Source: Carya illinoinensis (lineage: Eukaryota > Streptophyta > Magnoliopsida > Fagales > Juglandaceae). Taken from it: 64,000 nt of DNA. The notes below the pieces were generated by a model. It searched no databases, had not been told where the DNA came from, and worked only from the letters and a program-made list of their open reading frames with translations. Numbering within the stretch: the first letter of the stretch is position 1; every line of letters begins with the position of its first letter. Where the stretch lies: the NCBI RefSeq assembly GCF_018687715.1, contig NC_056754.1, positions 15,414,001 to 15,478,000 on the forward strand. The letters are read 5' to 3'. The position numbers and the translations under genes were made by a program. This document shows positions 23,618-38,424 of the stretch, in pieces.

Positions 23618-25383
23618 CCTTTGTAACGTCTCTGTTCTTTCTTGTTTTGTTTCCTTTGAGAATAATTGCTTTTCGAGTGATGTCTACAAACTTACAAACT
23701 TCTATAGTTTACAAATAGTTGTTTCCTCTAATTTCAACGTCGACTATTACGAGGCTACCGAGACAAGTCATAACAATCTTGAGGACTACGTCGGACAGTC
23801 GACGGATTCCAAATGAGACATTATTACTTTAGTACATAAATAAATAAATATGATATTAACAATAAAAAATTTTAAGAAACCGCTCTTTTAAATTTGGAAA
23901 GAAAATCTAAAAAATCATTATTAGAATATTTTACCATATTTTCGATATTTTTAAATGAAAACTTATCCAAAGAGAAAAGGTAGAAAAAAGAAGAAAAAGA
24001 TACAAACCATTATATACAAGAAAGAAAGTCGGTCTTGATAATTTAACCCGGACAGGATAATAAAAAGTGCTTGGAATGTTTATTTTTCTTAAAATTTAGA
24101 TCCTTAATTATTTTCCTTATAAGGGACATAATATATAAATATATATATATCCTCTATTTTATAAATAAATAGACTAATTAAGTACAGGAGATAATTATAG
24201 ACATGATCAATCTAAGAAATTGAAAGCTACTGTCCAACCAAGAAATTAAAACATAAAAACTACAGTTTTTTATTATTCAATATATTTGGTATCCCGTGAC
24301 CCGTCGCCCGTCCCGGGGGTTGGGAGTGCAATGCACGGTCATATGAAATTCAAAGGAACACCCATCAAAACGTTGAGTCAATATTCAAATTTTAATGCAA
24401 ATTATAAGAAAATACATTGATGTAAATTGTTAATTATAAATTTTCAAAGTCAATGTCTTTTGTAAATAAATTCACTGATGTAAATTGTAAATACGTTGAG
24501 TCAATAGTCAAAGTCTTCCATGTAAATTGTAATGGAGGTCAGCAATCCAATCCTTGAGAGCCATTTCGGTCACTAGACGAGAATTTTAAATTTTAAGATG
24601 AAATATTTTAATATTATTATTATTTTGAGATTTGAAAAAATTAAAAAAAAATATTTATTATATTTTAAATCAGAATTTAAAAAAGTTGTAATAATGATAT
24701 GAGAATTTTGTATTTGAGATGAAAAATCTTAGTGGCCAAACCGAACCTTAACTTTTACAAGAAATCTTTCATCAACTAATCTCACATTAGAATTGCCTGG
24801 AAAACTTCTACTCATCATCTTTACATTACATACTAAATATATATATTTTTTGTTTCCTTATCGAATATGTAGTGTATAAATAACGAGTAAAAAAGTTTAT
24901 TTAATTTAAAAAGAAATAAATAATCAAATGTAATGTGTGATATAGAAATGATTAGTTGAAGGACTCTTGTTGGGTGATTGTCAATAATGGGATTGGATTT
25001 CCACTCATAAGGAAAGAATGTTCAATGTTAGATGGCTTTCACATGGTTGTATTATTTGTTTAAAATGGTATGGTGTTCAAATTTTCAAATTGTATTATTG
25101 ACAATGGACCCTCCTTTTTAAAGCCATAAATGAATCAGTCTGTTTGATAATTCGCTTGATACTCACATTGTTAAACTCGAATCGAACTTGACTTCTAAAA
25201 ACAAAAAAGCTTGCCCACAAATGTAGATATCTGCTCTATTAATAAATAACACATACCTAGCTAAACTCGACTCTACTCGATTAAAGGTTGTTAAGACCCA
25301 CTCTTTTATGCCTAAATCAACTCGTTAGCTCGACACAATTAAAACTTATTCATATGTTGATAAATATATACATACACCTATGT

Positions 25384-25421
<38 letters not shown>

Positions 25422-27399
25422 TAGCTAATAATATAAAAATAACACTTTTATAATTAAATATATGATATGTAACCTAATTATTTATGTCTATATATTAAAT
25501 ATGTTTCATAACTATATTTTATAATTTGTAAAATAGTTAATCAATAAGATTTAATAATTTTATATACTAATATGTAAGAACTATATATGAAATAGATATA
25601 TTCTATCATATTATATGTATATATTAATAATTGATGTATGCATATAATATATTGTTATTATGGATAAATATCAACTAGTTACATATTAATTATTTATAAA
25701 TTTATAAATTTTATAATTCAATAGAGGTTATACTTGTTAGTTGTACAAATTCAATATTTGATTTTTTATTTATCTAATTTATTAATTATTAAGTTTTATT
25801 AAAAAAACAACTCCAACTAGACTTGACTCGAGCTTATTTTTAGGTCTAGCTCGAATTTGAGTTAGAAGTTTAGCTTATTGAGACAAATTTGAATAAAGAC
25901 TAAATAAAAATTTTGACTTTGAGCTCGAGTTTTTTGAGTTTAGTTGAGCTCAGCAAGCCAAAGACTGGCTTAGCTCAAAAAATCGATCAAACCAATTTAA
26001 TCAAGCTGAATTAGTCCAATTTGATCTGGTTTGGTCGGAATTGAAACTGACTGAAAATCGACACAATCATGATTTTCACGATTCAAAAATTGAATTGGAC
26101 TGAATCGAACCAAAAATTATATATATTATATAAAATAGATATTATATGCTATATATATTATACATATTATAAAATTAATATGAAATAAAATCTTAGTTTG
26201 ATTATTTATGCTTCCTTAATGTAACATATATTAATTTTATTAGTTTTATTAAGATGACATAAATAATAATATTAAGTTATGAATATGTTATTATTTATCC
26301 TTATATATTAAGTTATATACTTATATATATATATATATGTATATTAAGTTTAAATACATTTTTCATAAGTAAATTTTTTCACATTTTTTGTAGTTATATG
26401 CATGGTACTTTTGAAAACAATGTTTTAGACTCTCATATTTAGGATAAAAATAATTTCTCATTTGGATATGGAAAACCAACAATCCTAACAAAAAAGCTCA
26501 AAATTGAATTATACCTATAAAATTGAATCGAATCGGACCGAAATTGAAAGTTTCGATTTCCTGAATGAATTGGTTTGTATCAATTTTTAAAATTCTAAAA
26601 ACTGAGTTAAACTGATTTAATTATAAAATACGTCTAAAATTGAATCAAACCGAATCGATTACGCCCATAATCATAATCAAATAGTAGAGTCTATCTTTTG
26701 ACAATTATTTTATATACATGATTTACTTTATCTTTAAAGGCACACGACATATTTACATTAATAAACTAGCGGTATATATGACTAGAGATGTATATATTTG
26801 CTTCAACAAACACCTAATTACAACTAAAGTCGAATAAAAAAAAAAATTGAATAAGTTATATGCGGTTCAAAGGATTGGTCCCACCATTCTCTACCTACTT
26901 GAATAAACCAAAAGGGAAATCACCTAAAATATTGCCTATTGGTTTTGATACCGTTCTACTTGTTAACTGTGAAAATCTACATTTTCTTTAAATAAAAAAT
27001 AAAAAAAATTTAAAAATAATAAAAATGTCACATTTTATATAAAAAATGAAAGTAACATTTAGCATTATACTTTTGGAAGAGGCATTAACCCAATTAATAT
27101 AGAGTTAGTCAAATAGAATTTCTCACTAATATATAACTTAAAACAGAAGAAACCCTATCGAAAAAAAAAAGGGGAACCCAACACGTTTTTTCTAAAAACT
27201 TTTTTGTTTGAAATGCGTTGGCGGGAGTTCCATTTCGCTCTAAAAAGGTTTTCAAACCCTCGATTCCTCCACTCCCAAATCTCACAAAGCCTTTTCATTA
27301 AAAAAATCCTCGGCCCCAGTTCGATAATCTCTATTACCCACATCTCCTCTTCTTCTCTCATTCAATCCCAACCAGACCCTTGATCAAATCCTCTTTCAA
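23618..27399. other. Intergenic spacer between the lectin gene and TSK (arm A)
   Basis: This AT-rich spacer separates divergently transcribed genes. It contains a (CA)n(TA)n microsatellite at about 25386-25420, GAGCTCGA-like words at 25160-25960, and an AACCGA-type AT-rich repeat at about 25980-26680. About 600 bp (roughly 23920-24543) is absent from arm B. The last ~270 bp holds the TSK 5' untranslated region and core promoter. No further coding sequence is convincing. Confidence 0.75.
27218..27226 (+). promoter_or_regulatory. Candidate E2F site upstream of TSK
   Basis: TTGGCGGGA matches the core of plant E2F sites (TTTGGCGGGAA type) about 175 bp before the TSK ATG. Family knowledge: TSK expression in Arabidopsis is tied to S phase. 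In arm B the same position reads TTGATGGGA, which loses the GGCGGG core. Confidence 0.5.
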
Positions 27400-30300
27400 A
27401 TGGCTCGGGACGTCGAGAAATTCAACGCCGCGAAGAGGTCGTACCTAATCGCCAAGGAGCAGGGGAACCACCCCGAGGAGGCTAGGTGGGCCAACGTGAT
27501 TGGAGACATCCTCAAGAACAGAGGGGAGTATGTAGAGGCGCTCAAGTGGCTGCGGCTCGATTACGATGTGACGTACCGCTATTTGCACGATAAGCAGCTT
27601 CTGCCGACGTGTCAGTCTCTTGGGGAGGTCTATCTTCGTCTCCAGGACTTCACGAACGCTCTATCTTCTCAGGTATTTTGTTTTTGGGACTTTAAATTTT
27701 GTGTGGGGTGGGAAAGTGGGAACACGGAGAGAGATTTTTTCCCCGTTTTGAGTGTTTGGGTTGGGAGAGTCCGTGAGTGGAAGGTATGGGAAGTTGGTTG
27801 TGTTGAGACTAATCGGTGTACTCGGTTCATTTGGGCGGAGTTTTTTTATTTTTTTTTTTATTTTTTTGGAGTTTCTATGAAAAATATGAGGACAAGGAAA
27901 TCGCTTCTGTTTGGTTCCAGATAAAATAAGGTAAAGGAAAAGAAAGGTTTCGGAGGAAACTGCCCCTAGGGTTTCCTTTCTTGCTCATACTTCGTGAACT
28001 AAGATTGTAAATCTGCATCACTGTTTCATTTGGGTAAAAAGTGGAATAATTGGATAAAATGGCAACTGTAAAAATTTATCAATGATAACTTGAGAATTGA
28101 ACTTCTCTACATTGTTTTTACTTTCAGAAAAAACATTTAGAGCTTGCCAAGGAAGCTAATGACCTTATTGAACAGCAAAGGGCCAGCACCCAACTTGGTC
28201 GTACTTATCATGAAATGTTTTTGAGATCTGAAAATGACCACTTCTCAATTCAGAATGCCAAAGAGTACTTCAGATGTTCAATGAAGCTCGCGGAGACTGT
28301 TAGGGAGAACCCACCTGTTAACGATGGAAAATTCTTCCTTAAAGAATATATTGATGCACATAATAATATTGGGATGCTTGAAATAGATCTTGATAACTTG
28401 GATGAGGCGCTGAAAATCCTAACCAAAGGATTGCAGATTTGTGCAGATGAAGAGGTTGAGGAAGATTATGATGGGAGAAGTAGGCTCCATCACAACCTAG
28501 GAAATGTTTATATGGAGCTCAGAATGTGGGATGAAGCTCGGAAGCACATTGAGGAGGACATTAAAATTTGTAAGAGAATTGGGCATTGCCAGGGGGAGGC
28601 AAAGGGGTACATCAATTTTGGTGAATTGCATTATAGGGTTCAGAAGTATGAGGAGGCACTTTGTTGCTACCGGAAGGCGCTTGATCAGGCAAAATCCATG
28701 GAAGATGAGGATGCTTTGGCTACGCAAATTAAGCAAAACATTGAGACTGTAAAAGAAGCTATTAAAGTAATGGGTGACCTGAAGAAAGAAGAGCAGAATC
28801 TCAAGAAGCTGGCCAGAGAAATGACCAGTGCAAAAGGAACAGCACGTGAGAGGAAGTGTCTGTTGCAGCAAAATGCATCTCTCGATTGCCTCATCGAGAA
28901 ATCGAGAATGATCTTGGCATGGCTGAAGGTATGAATTCTGTTCTATACACATTTTCTTTGCCTTTGAGCTCTTTCTCAACTGCTAGAGGGATCTTAAGCA
29001 CAAAGGATAGCTTGTAAATTTTGGGTATGAGTTCAAATTTTGTTTCTGATTTGAGTTAGTGTATCAATCGGTTTTCTAATTTCATGTTTACATTAAATAT
29101 AGATAGGATATTTCATGTATTCAATTCCTTAGTCAAATTTCCAGATTTTGATTCTGATGGACTAGATGGATTTGTGCATGTGTGTCAAGATTGTATTTAC
29201 TGAATGATTAGTCTCGTCTAGAAGATGAATGTTTAAAAAATCAGCATGGCTGGGGTGCCTTCTTGCCTTCTGTTTTGCAAAATCTTCCATTCCTGTTTTT
29301 GTTAGAAAAATTATAAGGGCTCTTTTGGATGTAAAATTATCTTGAGGATTTTCTAAACCAAGATTTAAAGTTTCAGAGATAGATTTTTGTGTAGGCTTTT
29401 CGAAAGTGGCGGGACCCATAGAAAGTATCTTTTGATTGAGAAACTTTGAGGTGTATTTTGATTGAATTTGAAAATGTGGTAGGGTCTGTTTAATGATGTT
29501 TGGAGAGAAGTTTTTGTGTAAGGCTTTTTTTTTTTTTTTTGGTAAAAGTTGACTGGATAAAATGATGGATCTTGCTGTTTGTGTGTGTTCACGATCAAGT
29601 GCATGATGCCAATAGGTAGGTATACTTATTGCTCTTTTAGATGTAACTTATTTATCAAAGAGAGAATAAAAATCTTCAAATTTGAATGCTGTTAGCAGGA
29701 AGTTACTATGTAAAGAATTCTACAGAAGTGTTTTAATGTTGCAAATAAACTGGCTTCACATGGCAAGAGAGTCCTGCCTTCATATTTAAGCTACACATAT
29801 AGGTTGTCTGATACATCCAATAATCCACTGGAAGTTCTGAATGCTACAAAGAACTGCCCTTAATACTGTTATTGTGAATTTTAATGCTGCCCCATTTCTT
29901 ATTTGAAATATTCCATGTTTAGCTTCTTGAATTTGCTAAAAGGAAGAAGAGAGTAGCAAGTGCACTTTGTGACAAGGAAAAGCTGGGTGATTCATTTCTG
30001 GCTATTGGAGAATCATACCAGAAGATCAGAAAATTTAATAGAAGCATTAAATGGTACATGAAGAGTTGGGAAACATACAAGTCAATAGGTAACTTGGAGG
30101 TAAGTTGGAGTTTTTTCCTATGATCTTTAGATGAATAGATGATATGTGCGGCATATTGTTGTCTGAGAGAAGGATATATCATTGAACTATGCTTGGATCC
30201 TTCTTCGATATATTTGTATATGACCTAGGTAGTCAAGGCATATGCTTATTTTAGTTGCCTAGATTTCAGCAATGGTCATGATCCTGTTGGATAATTATAG

Positions 30301-33300
30301 GTTGATGTTGAAGTATATTGACTGTTCTGTCCATGGATGTGCTGTAGATTGTTGTTCGGTGGATTTTCACTCTGATTTGATATTATTTCAGGGGCAAGCA
30401 TTAGCAAAAATCAACATTGGTAACGTTTTGGACAGTGATGGCAATTGGACAGGAGCTCTAGATGCATTTGAGGAGAGCTACAGGTAATTATCTGTTGTTT
30501 GGTTTTTCTGGTAGACATTAATAAATGGAATAAGAAATTATGGAGCACTCAAATTGATGGAGATCAGTTTAGCTTGAATGCTGGAAAGTGGAACTCCTTG
30601 CATGCCTGGCCAAGCAGTCCTAGATGCCTTCAACACATCTGGAACTATAATATTCACTATTTTAATTTCATGCACATGGCCAGATGATTGCACTGTTTTA
30701 GCGCAACTTTCATAGCACTTTTGGTATCACCGGGATCCTTTACTTATAAGAGAAGATAGTTTTAAGCATCAAATCATAGGATGCCCTTTTATCATTCTTT
30801 TAATATGTCAACATATAGGGTTTGTAATGATTTGTTCTCATCCACTTGATCCTGTATTGCAGGATTTCCATTGAAGCGAACCTTCCTTCTATACAGCTTT
30901 CTGCACTAGAGAATATGCACTATAGCCACATGATAAGATTTGACAATGTTGAAAAGGCCAGGTAAATTTGGTTTATGCAATCCTCCTTAACCGTATAGGC
31001 TGTTACAATCCAGTGAGTCTGCTGGTGGACCTTTGAAAGTTACGGAAATTAAATGCCAAACTGATGATTCATGTCATACAAGAATTTACTTGAAGGGTTA
31101 AATTTTTAGTATCTCCATAACAAAATAAAGAAAAGTTGTGTGACCTCTCTGTGTCCCCTGCTGGAAGTGGTTTTCAATTAGTTTATTTACTTCTCAATAG
31201 AACCAAGTATTTTTTTTCTTATTCTTTAATGGGTTTTGTAATAAGTTATAGAATTGCTTAAAGAAAGACTCTTCTGTAGGAGATTGCAGCTTTTAATTGA
31301 CAAATTGAAGCAGTCAGGAGATAAGGAGCTTGAAAGACATAATGTGGCAGAGGATTGCTGCTCTGAGACTGACACAGAAGGGAATGATCATTTGTCAGAA
31401 AGTAGGTATAATGCATGCTGCTTACCCGAGATGAGTAAATGGAATTCTAGCAGATCAAAGTCTGAAGCCAGTGTAGAAGAGTTGAACGACGATGTTCCTC
31501 TGATTTCTCTCATTGGATATGGTAGAAATTCACCCAAAATGAAATCAGCTCAGTCAGGAAAGCAAAATATTTGTACTCAGCCTACGAAAGTTTTGCCAAA
31601 AAGTTTGTCTGAATCCACCCGTGATCAGCAGACAGTTGTTGGTCGTAAACGTGTTCGTGTCATCCTTTCTGATGATGAGAGTGAAGAACCAGATGAGGTG
31701 AAGTGCTCAAAAGGAAGCCCTGGTAAATGCCCAGTAGAGGCAGTTGCTACTTCTGGTGAATGTGGGTCTTTAAGTCATTAACTAGTTTTTCCTTTAGACA
31801 TTTCACTGTACTAGCGGAGTACTGACTTGTATTTTTTACTTGAATGCAGTCAAGTGTAAAAATAATTTACCCAGACATGATTGTAAATTTCAGGTAAACA
31901 AAACTATTGTATTCCTTGATGAATATTTTTCCCTTGTTCAAGTTGGTCTGTTGGTGTCTGATGTTTAATCATTTGGTTTGGCAGGAGGTCCCAGCGGATG
32001 CCTCCCAATGTGCCACCAGGTCATGCAATCCCGTTGATATGGAAGAAAGTACTAGTTCATACAGATCAAGGAGTCCCAATGTAGCCACTCAAAAGGGCAA
32101 ACTATTCAGATCTTCAAGCATTGGTGAAGTCGTTATTGCATCTGATTTTGCTGCTAGTGGTTCTAAATGTGACATTGATGTCAATGGAAACCTATTGCAT
32201 AAACATAACGCTGCTGATCTCGAGTTGCTTGCTGGTGACAGATATGATGTGTGTTGCTCATATCATTTGGATACTATCCAAGTAGATCTATGTGATTGCC
32301 AATATACATATTTTGCTAATTTGTGATCTTTCATTCTGTTCACAGCGGTGTATTATTTGCAAGATTGACAAGCAACTGATACTTGTTGAAGCAAGCTCAT
32401 GTATGGATGGTGATAAGCTGAGCATTGAGTCTATAAAGGTTGAATTGGCATGCTTATACTATTTACGACTTCCCATTGAAAGGAGATCAGAGGGTAGGAA
32501 CTTAACTGTTCTACATGCTGCTGATTGCCAATAATCAAATTCTTACTTTGTCGTTAAAAAGGATGCATTTAAGTGGATCTTTTAACATCTAGAGTGATCA
32601 GCAATATGAAAAGTAGGTTTCAGATACTCACATTTTTTTCTTTTTTTTTTTGAGATAGGTTGGCAGCATATTACATTGTACTGTAATAATATTTTTTGGG
32701 AGGTGGGGGAGGGGCTTGTTATGATAGCGATGCTTTGGCGTCGGGATAACTAAAGGATGAACTCCATTGGCTTTAGTGGTGGACCATTAATAATTGCCAA
32801 GTGGCAAGCACAAAACTGTATTGGACACATTAAGCTTGGCTGCCTTTTGGTGGCACACAAGTTTTCTATTTGTCCACTGTCATACTTTTCTCTCATGATT
32901 TAAATCAATGGAAAGAGTAAAACTTGGTGGGTGCTGCAAGCAAGTCACTGCTTTACGTGCTTCATCATCATTTTCATATCATCCATGAGTCATCTAATAT
33001 GGTGGATTGTTTCTTATTAGGCCTGTTACCTATAATTCGGCAAATAAAATCCAGTGGAAGAGTTGTAGAATTCTTGGAGACAATTGAAACTCTTAAAGAT
33101 TGTCTGGGAAAAGTTTCCCTTGAAGCTTCTATTGATGGTATGTATAATAACTGCATAATTACATTTAGCGAAGTTGTGAATATCCCATTATTGCTGTTGT
33201 AAGTTATGGTTGATGATTTGTGGTGCCTGAATTTTTTTTTTTCACATAGAGAAGTAAGAACTATTTCTGACAGTTAGTGCAAGGGTTGTCAAGTTTGCTT

Positions 33301-36300
33301 GAATACCCTCAAATGAGAGTTTCCGTATATTATATGAACTGCCCAGCCTTAATTACAGTCTACCAATCATCTGTAAAATAGGAAAGAATAAAGCAATACA
33401 GGAAAGGAAATAAAACTAAAGTTGGCGCCTATACACATATATACAACTACTGCTATTTACAGCCATATATATACTGCCATAAATAGATATCATTGACAAG
33501 GTTAAGGCCCTGGGCTGAGCATAAGTGTGTTTGTTCTTGAAAATAACCACTTCATGCAAAACACTGAAGGTTAAGACCAGATCTATATCTCAGCTCACAC
33601 CACTTTGCTGTTGTGGGAACAACATCGGGTACCGACCCAATTTTTATTTTAATATAGAAATTTTTCATATCATATAGTAATCTATGATGGGTTGAAAATG
33701 TGGAAGTTATTGGGAAGGGCCATTGTGTAAGTGGTTAAATAGGTGAGTAGAACTCCCCTTGTGGTTAAATAGTTGTATAGAACACGACTCCAGGAGATGA
33801 GTGTTATTTCTTTTTCTTTTTCTGCTTGTACTGGAATAATACCACTTAGTACTAGTTACTTGCAAACTCAGGCCCTTGCTCCCTTGAATGATTTGTTTTC
33901 CCGAGAATGTTTCAAGGAGATGCTGTGCTCATATATAATTAATGGAAAATGGTATTCTGGAGCTGAACTAGAGTTCCAAGGTAGCCTGCTAGCTTCTATG
34001 GCATATTTGCATGCATTACATGTTGGCTGGATATATCTTTTAGGCAGTCTTTAAAGTGGGAATGCAAGGGCTCATTATGTAAATTGGAATTGCTCCACAT
34101 CAGTATTTCCATTTTGACCTTTTGCTTACTGAAGTGCTGTTTTTGCCAGTTAAGTATGCGTTTAATTTGTTTGTTACTTTTCTAGGATGGGTCCAAAAGC
34201 CTTTGATAAAACTGTACATTGACAGCTGCAATGAGTTATCTGAGGCACCTAACATGAGGTTGCTAAAGAAACTATACAATAGAAGAATGGAGGTAAGTGC
34301 TAGTTAACTACGCATAACCTTATATTTTTGCTTGTGGATTGGAATAGTTTTGTTTATTTGGTATATATATAATTCTTCTTTACCAGGTTTCAGACGACGA
34401 AGTGATTGTATCTGAATGTGAATTGCAAGATTTATCAATAACTCCATTGGTGATTGCACTGCATGCCCACAAAACATTTTCCATGCTGGACCTTTCTCAC
34501 AATTTGCTAGGTAATGATATCTGGCATCGAACTCGTCTATTCTCATTTTTTTCCTGAACAGAATAGGTCTCTTCAATTCTCCTTGTTGAAGAAATTAGTA
34601 GGGTTATTTTTTAATTAGTATTAGCTGTACATTGGCTTGCCGTCCCCCCAGGAAATGGAACAATAGAGAAGCTTCAACAAGTGTTTGCTTCAGGCCAAAA
34701 TTATGGTGGGTTAACCTTGGATCTGCATTGCAATCGATTTGGTCCAACTGCATTGTTTCAGGTATGTAACTTTGTTCACAAATAAATCTCACTTTTGCAT
34801 CGTCAAAATTATAAATAGTGATTTCATTTAAAGATTCAGCTTCCTCACACATATCCTCTGTCTAGTAATGATTTCTCATGAAAGACTGAATCCCTGAAAC
34901 TTGACCCTCCCATTGATAACCCTTCTTTCTTCCCTTTTCTTTGTTGCTGGGTGTGCTTTAGCAGGTATATGTATCAGGTTGAACCTTATCTTTCAAGGAA
35001 ACACAAGGGTATTCCTGGATTAGATTGATGGTCTTGCAAACATTGAACATATGCAAGTATATTAATACATAGCACAATCTTGTGCCTAACGCCAAGCGAT
35101 CTTTGTAGTCAAATGATATCTCCCCCGTTTTACTAGAGGAAGTATTGGGTTCAACCCAAGGAAAGGCAGGAGTTTTGGAGAGGGAATTCGCTCCTTCTAC
35201 TATCTCTGTCATCCTTCTTTGAAAGAAAACTTGTATGTGTGTGTATACAAATATCTTGAAAATATGTCTTTCAACTGTCATATGTGATACATGTATTCTT
35301 AGTTTAAAGTTCCCTGGAGACTGAGATTCCACCTATTGAACCATATTCTACTTCATTAGTAGCATGACTAAAGTGGGCAATGCCTTTTTATTTTTAGTTC
35401 TCTTCATCTTAACCTCATCACTTATTTATCTGTTTTCTAATTTTCAGATTTGTGGATGCCCTGTGCTCTGTGCTCGACTGGAAGTGCTTAACATCTCTGG
35501 AAATCGTCTAACTGATGCTTGTGGATCTTACCTTTCAACTATTTTGGAGAGATGCAAAGGTAATGTTTTTTTTCTGCTGTCCTATTTATTTCGATATTGG
35601 TTTTGGAATCTTCTTAATCATCATCACTATCTCTGTGCTGCTGTTTTGGGTTAGTGTGGATCATACCATGTTCTTGGAGTCAAGGCTTTGTAGAGTTCAA
35701 ATATATCTGATGTCAACTGTTTAACTGTGTAGAGAAGACCTGTTGCTTCAGCTCACTTATGCTCTCTGTTTTGTAGGCCTATGTAGCTTGAACATTGAAC
35801 GCTGTTCTATCACATCTAGAACAATTCAAAAGGTTTCTGATGCACTGAATGCTGGATCTGTACTTGAACAACTTTGTATAGGTATTGTTTTGGTATTGTT
35901 GACTTATTAAGTAATCATTTAGAATCTTCAATGCGTTATTTCTTGGTAGCTTACCAGGCCTTGCAACTTTTCTTTGGTAGGATATAATGACCCAGTATCG
36001 GGAAATGCCATTATGAATCTACTGGTCAGGCTTGGCAGCTTGAAAAGGTTTTAATCAATTTTGTTTCTTACTCTGTGTCTAGATAGTCAATATATATGTG
36101 CTGATAGATGTTAACATAAAATTACATTCACTTTTCTACAGATTTTCAGAACTGAGCTTGAATGGTTTAAAACTAAGCAAGCCTATTGTTGATAGCCTTT
36201 GCCAGCTTGCTAAAACCTCGTGTATGTCAGGATTACTGCTTGGGGGTGCCGGTATTGGAACAGTCAGTTTCTCTGTTATTCTTTCTTGTTATTATTGAAG

Positions 36301-38424
36301 TTTGAGTACACTTGTGGGTATTTATCTCCTCCTTCTTGTGACTAGATTTGTCTCTTTGCAGGATGGGGCATCACAATTAACTGAGTCCTTGTTCAACGGA
36401 AATCAAGACTTACTCAAACTTGACCTATCCTATTGTGGACTCACATATAAATATGTTCTTGGACTTAAGAATGATATGGCTACTGGCATTCTTGAGCTGA
36501 ACCTAGCAGGGAATCCTATTTTGCAAGAGGTTTGCTCTTTCTTAATTGCAAGAGCTTTTTTCACAATTATTCTTTTGAATGCACGCTCCAAATTGTTGTT
36601 TGCTTTGTAATTTATCGATATATATTAGAGTACAGCAGAGAATATTCTTGATATTTTCTTTTGCAATCCATCACCATTTGTAATGCTTTTTAAACATTTT
36701 TCATCTTTTTTTAGTATGATTAAACTGATTTTTTTGTAGATTAGGACAGTTCAGGTTTATTTGTTGATTTTCCTTAATTCTATTTTTCCGCATATCTGTT
36801 GGAGTGGGCTCAACATAAAACCATTAAATATGCTAACCTGATATTCCCCATTCTTTGAGTCAGCGTGCTGAATGCATGTCAGAACAAATTGGACAATGAT
36901 CATGATCAGAATTTATGAGGAAAAGAAAAAGGGGCAGGGTATAAAATTTGTTTTCTTCTACAGATCATCTTTACATTTTTCAGGCAGCTGCATGAAGTCC
37001 TTGTCATTCCACTCTATTAAAGACCATATTCTCCCTTGTCAAATATTTTTCCAATATTGGTCTGCCACTTTCAACCTGCATTTTATCGATTCTCGCTGTT
37101 GCAGTCTTTGGCTTCCATCTCAAAGCCATGCTTCTTTCCATTTTTCTTTAACTAATCATATCTTAGATGATGTTATCCACTTCTGGCATTCTATCCACTG
37201 TTGAATTAAAAGGTTAAGAAGGCCTTTTACTGATCATTAATTTTTTTCTCACTTTTGACATTCAACAAATCAATGGATAACTCATCATGTCTCAAATCTC
37301 AGATAGAGTCACTGTGGTTCCGCCATCAGGTTGGGGACTTATATTATGATAATGGGCATCTGTTAACTGTTGTGCATGTTGCCTAGATAATTTCTTCTTC
37401 TGCCTACTGTGTAGTATTTGAGGAACTACTCAGCTATTGATGTATGTTTGATCTTCTGGCATGTAAACATTGTAGAGTTTTACTGAAATCAATTGTGTAA
37501 GTTGATGACCTAATCAACATAAAATATTTTTGAAGTCTCTTTCGTAATGAAAAAATAACTTTTCTACGAGGTCTTCCATTTTTTAGTAGTGATGTTTTTC
37601 TTTCCTGTTAATTTCTAAGCGGTACTTTGCATTTCAGTTTTCTCTATTCTTTGGGAGCCTGATGACTTGCATGAATTCAGGGTGCAAATGCATTATCATC
37701 ACTGCTTATGAACCCTCAATGTGGCCTAAGAGTTTTGAGACTTAACAAGTGTCAGCTTGGACTTGCTGGAGTTCTTTGTATAATTCAGGCCCTGGCAGGT
37801 GAAAGACAATAGCCCACTTTTGTTTTCTGTATCGGTCCCTAGAGATTAACTAACTTCTTAACGATGACTCTTATGTTATTAACAGAAAATGACTCTCTTC
37901 AAGAGCTTAGCCTTGCTGATAATGCCTATCTGGATAAACATTACAGTCTACAATACAACTTAACAGGCAAGGGGAGCACAGAATTTTTAAAAGAAGAACG
38001 CGATATATCTGAAACATGTCTGAGGGGGTATGCAAACAAAGAAGTTGACAGTGGTCAGCAGGATTTATGCACTGTGACCACTGACTGCAATCAGCTTGAA
38101 GTTGCCGATAGTGAAGAAGATCCAATTAGAGTAGAAGTTGCTGCAACTGGAATTGACGACAGTTGTGCTAGTTCAAGTCAAAAAAGAAATCCATCCCCCG
38201 AGTGCCAGTTTATTCAAGAGCTCTCAACTGCCATTATCATGGCAAAGAAATTGTGCTCTCTGGATCTTAGCAATAATGGTTTCTCAACACAAGCTGCAGA
38301 AGCTTTGTACACTGGATGGTCAAGAATAAGAGTTGGTTCAGCTGAGAGGCATATTGAAGACCAGATCATACATTTATATATGAGGGGAAATAAGTGTTGT
38401 ACAAAACCCTGCTGCAATAATTAA
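27400..38424 (+). CDS. TSK: TONSOKU (BRUSHY1/MGOUN3) replication-repair scaffold protein
   Basis: Nuclear scaffold orthologous to animal TONSL. In plants its TPR region recognises newly deposited histone H3.1 and supports repair at broken replication forks and epigenetic maintenance (family knowledge). I derived 20 exons: 27400-27672, 28128-28928, 29923-30099, 30392-30483, 30863-30961, 31280-31755, 31850-31893, 31985-32248, 32346-32493, 33021-33137, 34186-34292, 34387-34510, 34652-34761, 35448-35559, 35777-35881, 35981-36047, 36142-36262, 36362-36529, 37681-37798, 37886-38424. All introns are GT-AG and the phases agree, giving 4062 nt or 1353 residues (Arabidopsis TSK is about 1311). TPR-like repeats cover about 1-480. 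An acidic linker with [14 protein letters not shown] follows. A possible ubiquitin-like segment spans about 743-830, and leucine-rich repeats run from about 867 to the end. Exon 8 to 9 splicing is the least certain junction. Confidence 0.95.

Larger units (their letters stand above)
7533..27670 (+). repeat. Segmental duplication, arm A
   Basis: Collinear homology to arm B (46334-61546) in the same orientation. Matching pieces are: 7533-7916 with 46334-46690; 10762-13530 with 46686-49500; 14536-15042 with 49532-52105 (less the hAT element); 22526-23920 with 52101-58550 (less Copia-3); 24544-27670 with 58556-61546. The remainder of arm A is later insertion or sequence deleted in B. The arm carries a kinase relic, a lectin ectodomain pseudogene and TSK exon 1. 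Confidence 0.92.

Noticed and set aside
25160..26690. Distinct transposon in the TSK upstream spacer
   Set aside because: The GAGCTCGA and AACCGA words suggest old repeats, but I could not find paired ends or a target duplication.
33773..34054. Open frame in the large TSK intron
   Set aside because: Exons 10 and 11 join in phase without it, and it shows no domain and no splice-supported edges in frame.
36872..37204. 110-residue frame in TSK intron 18
   Set aside because: No domain, intronic position and AT-rich codon use. It looks like chance.
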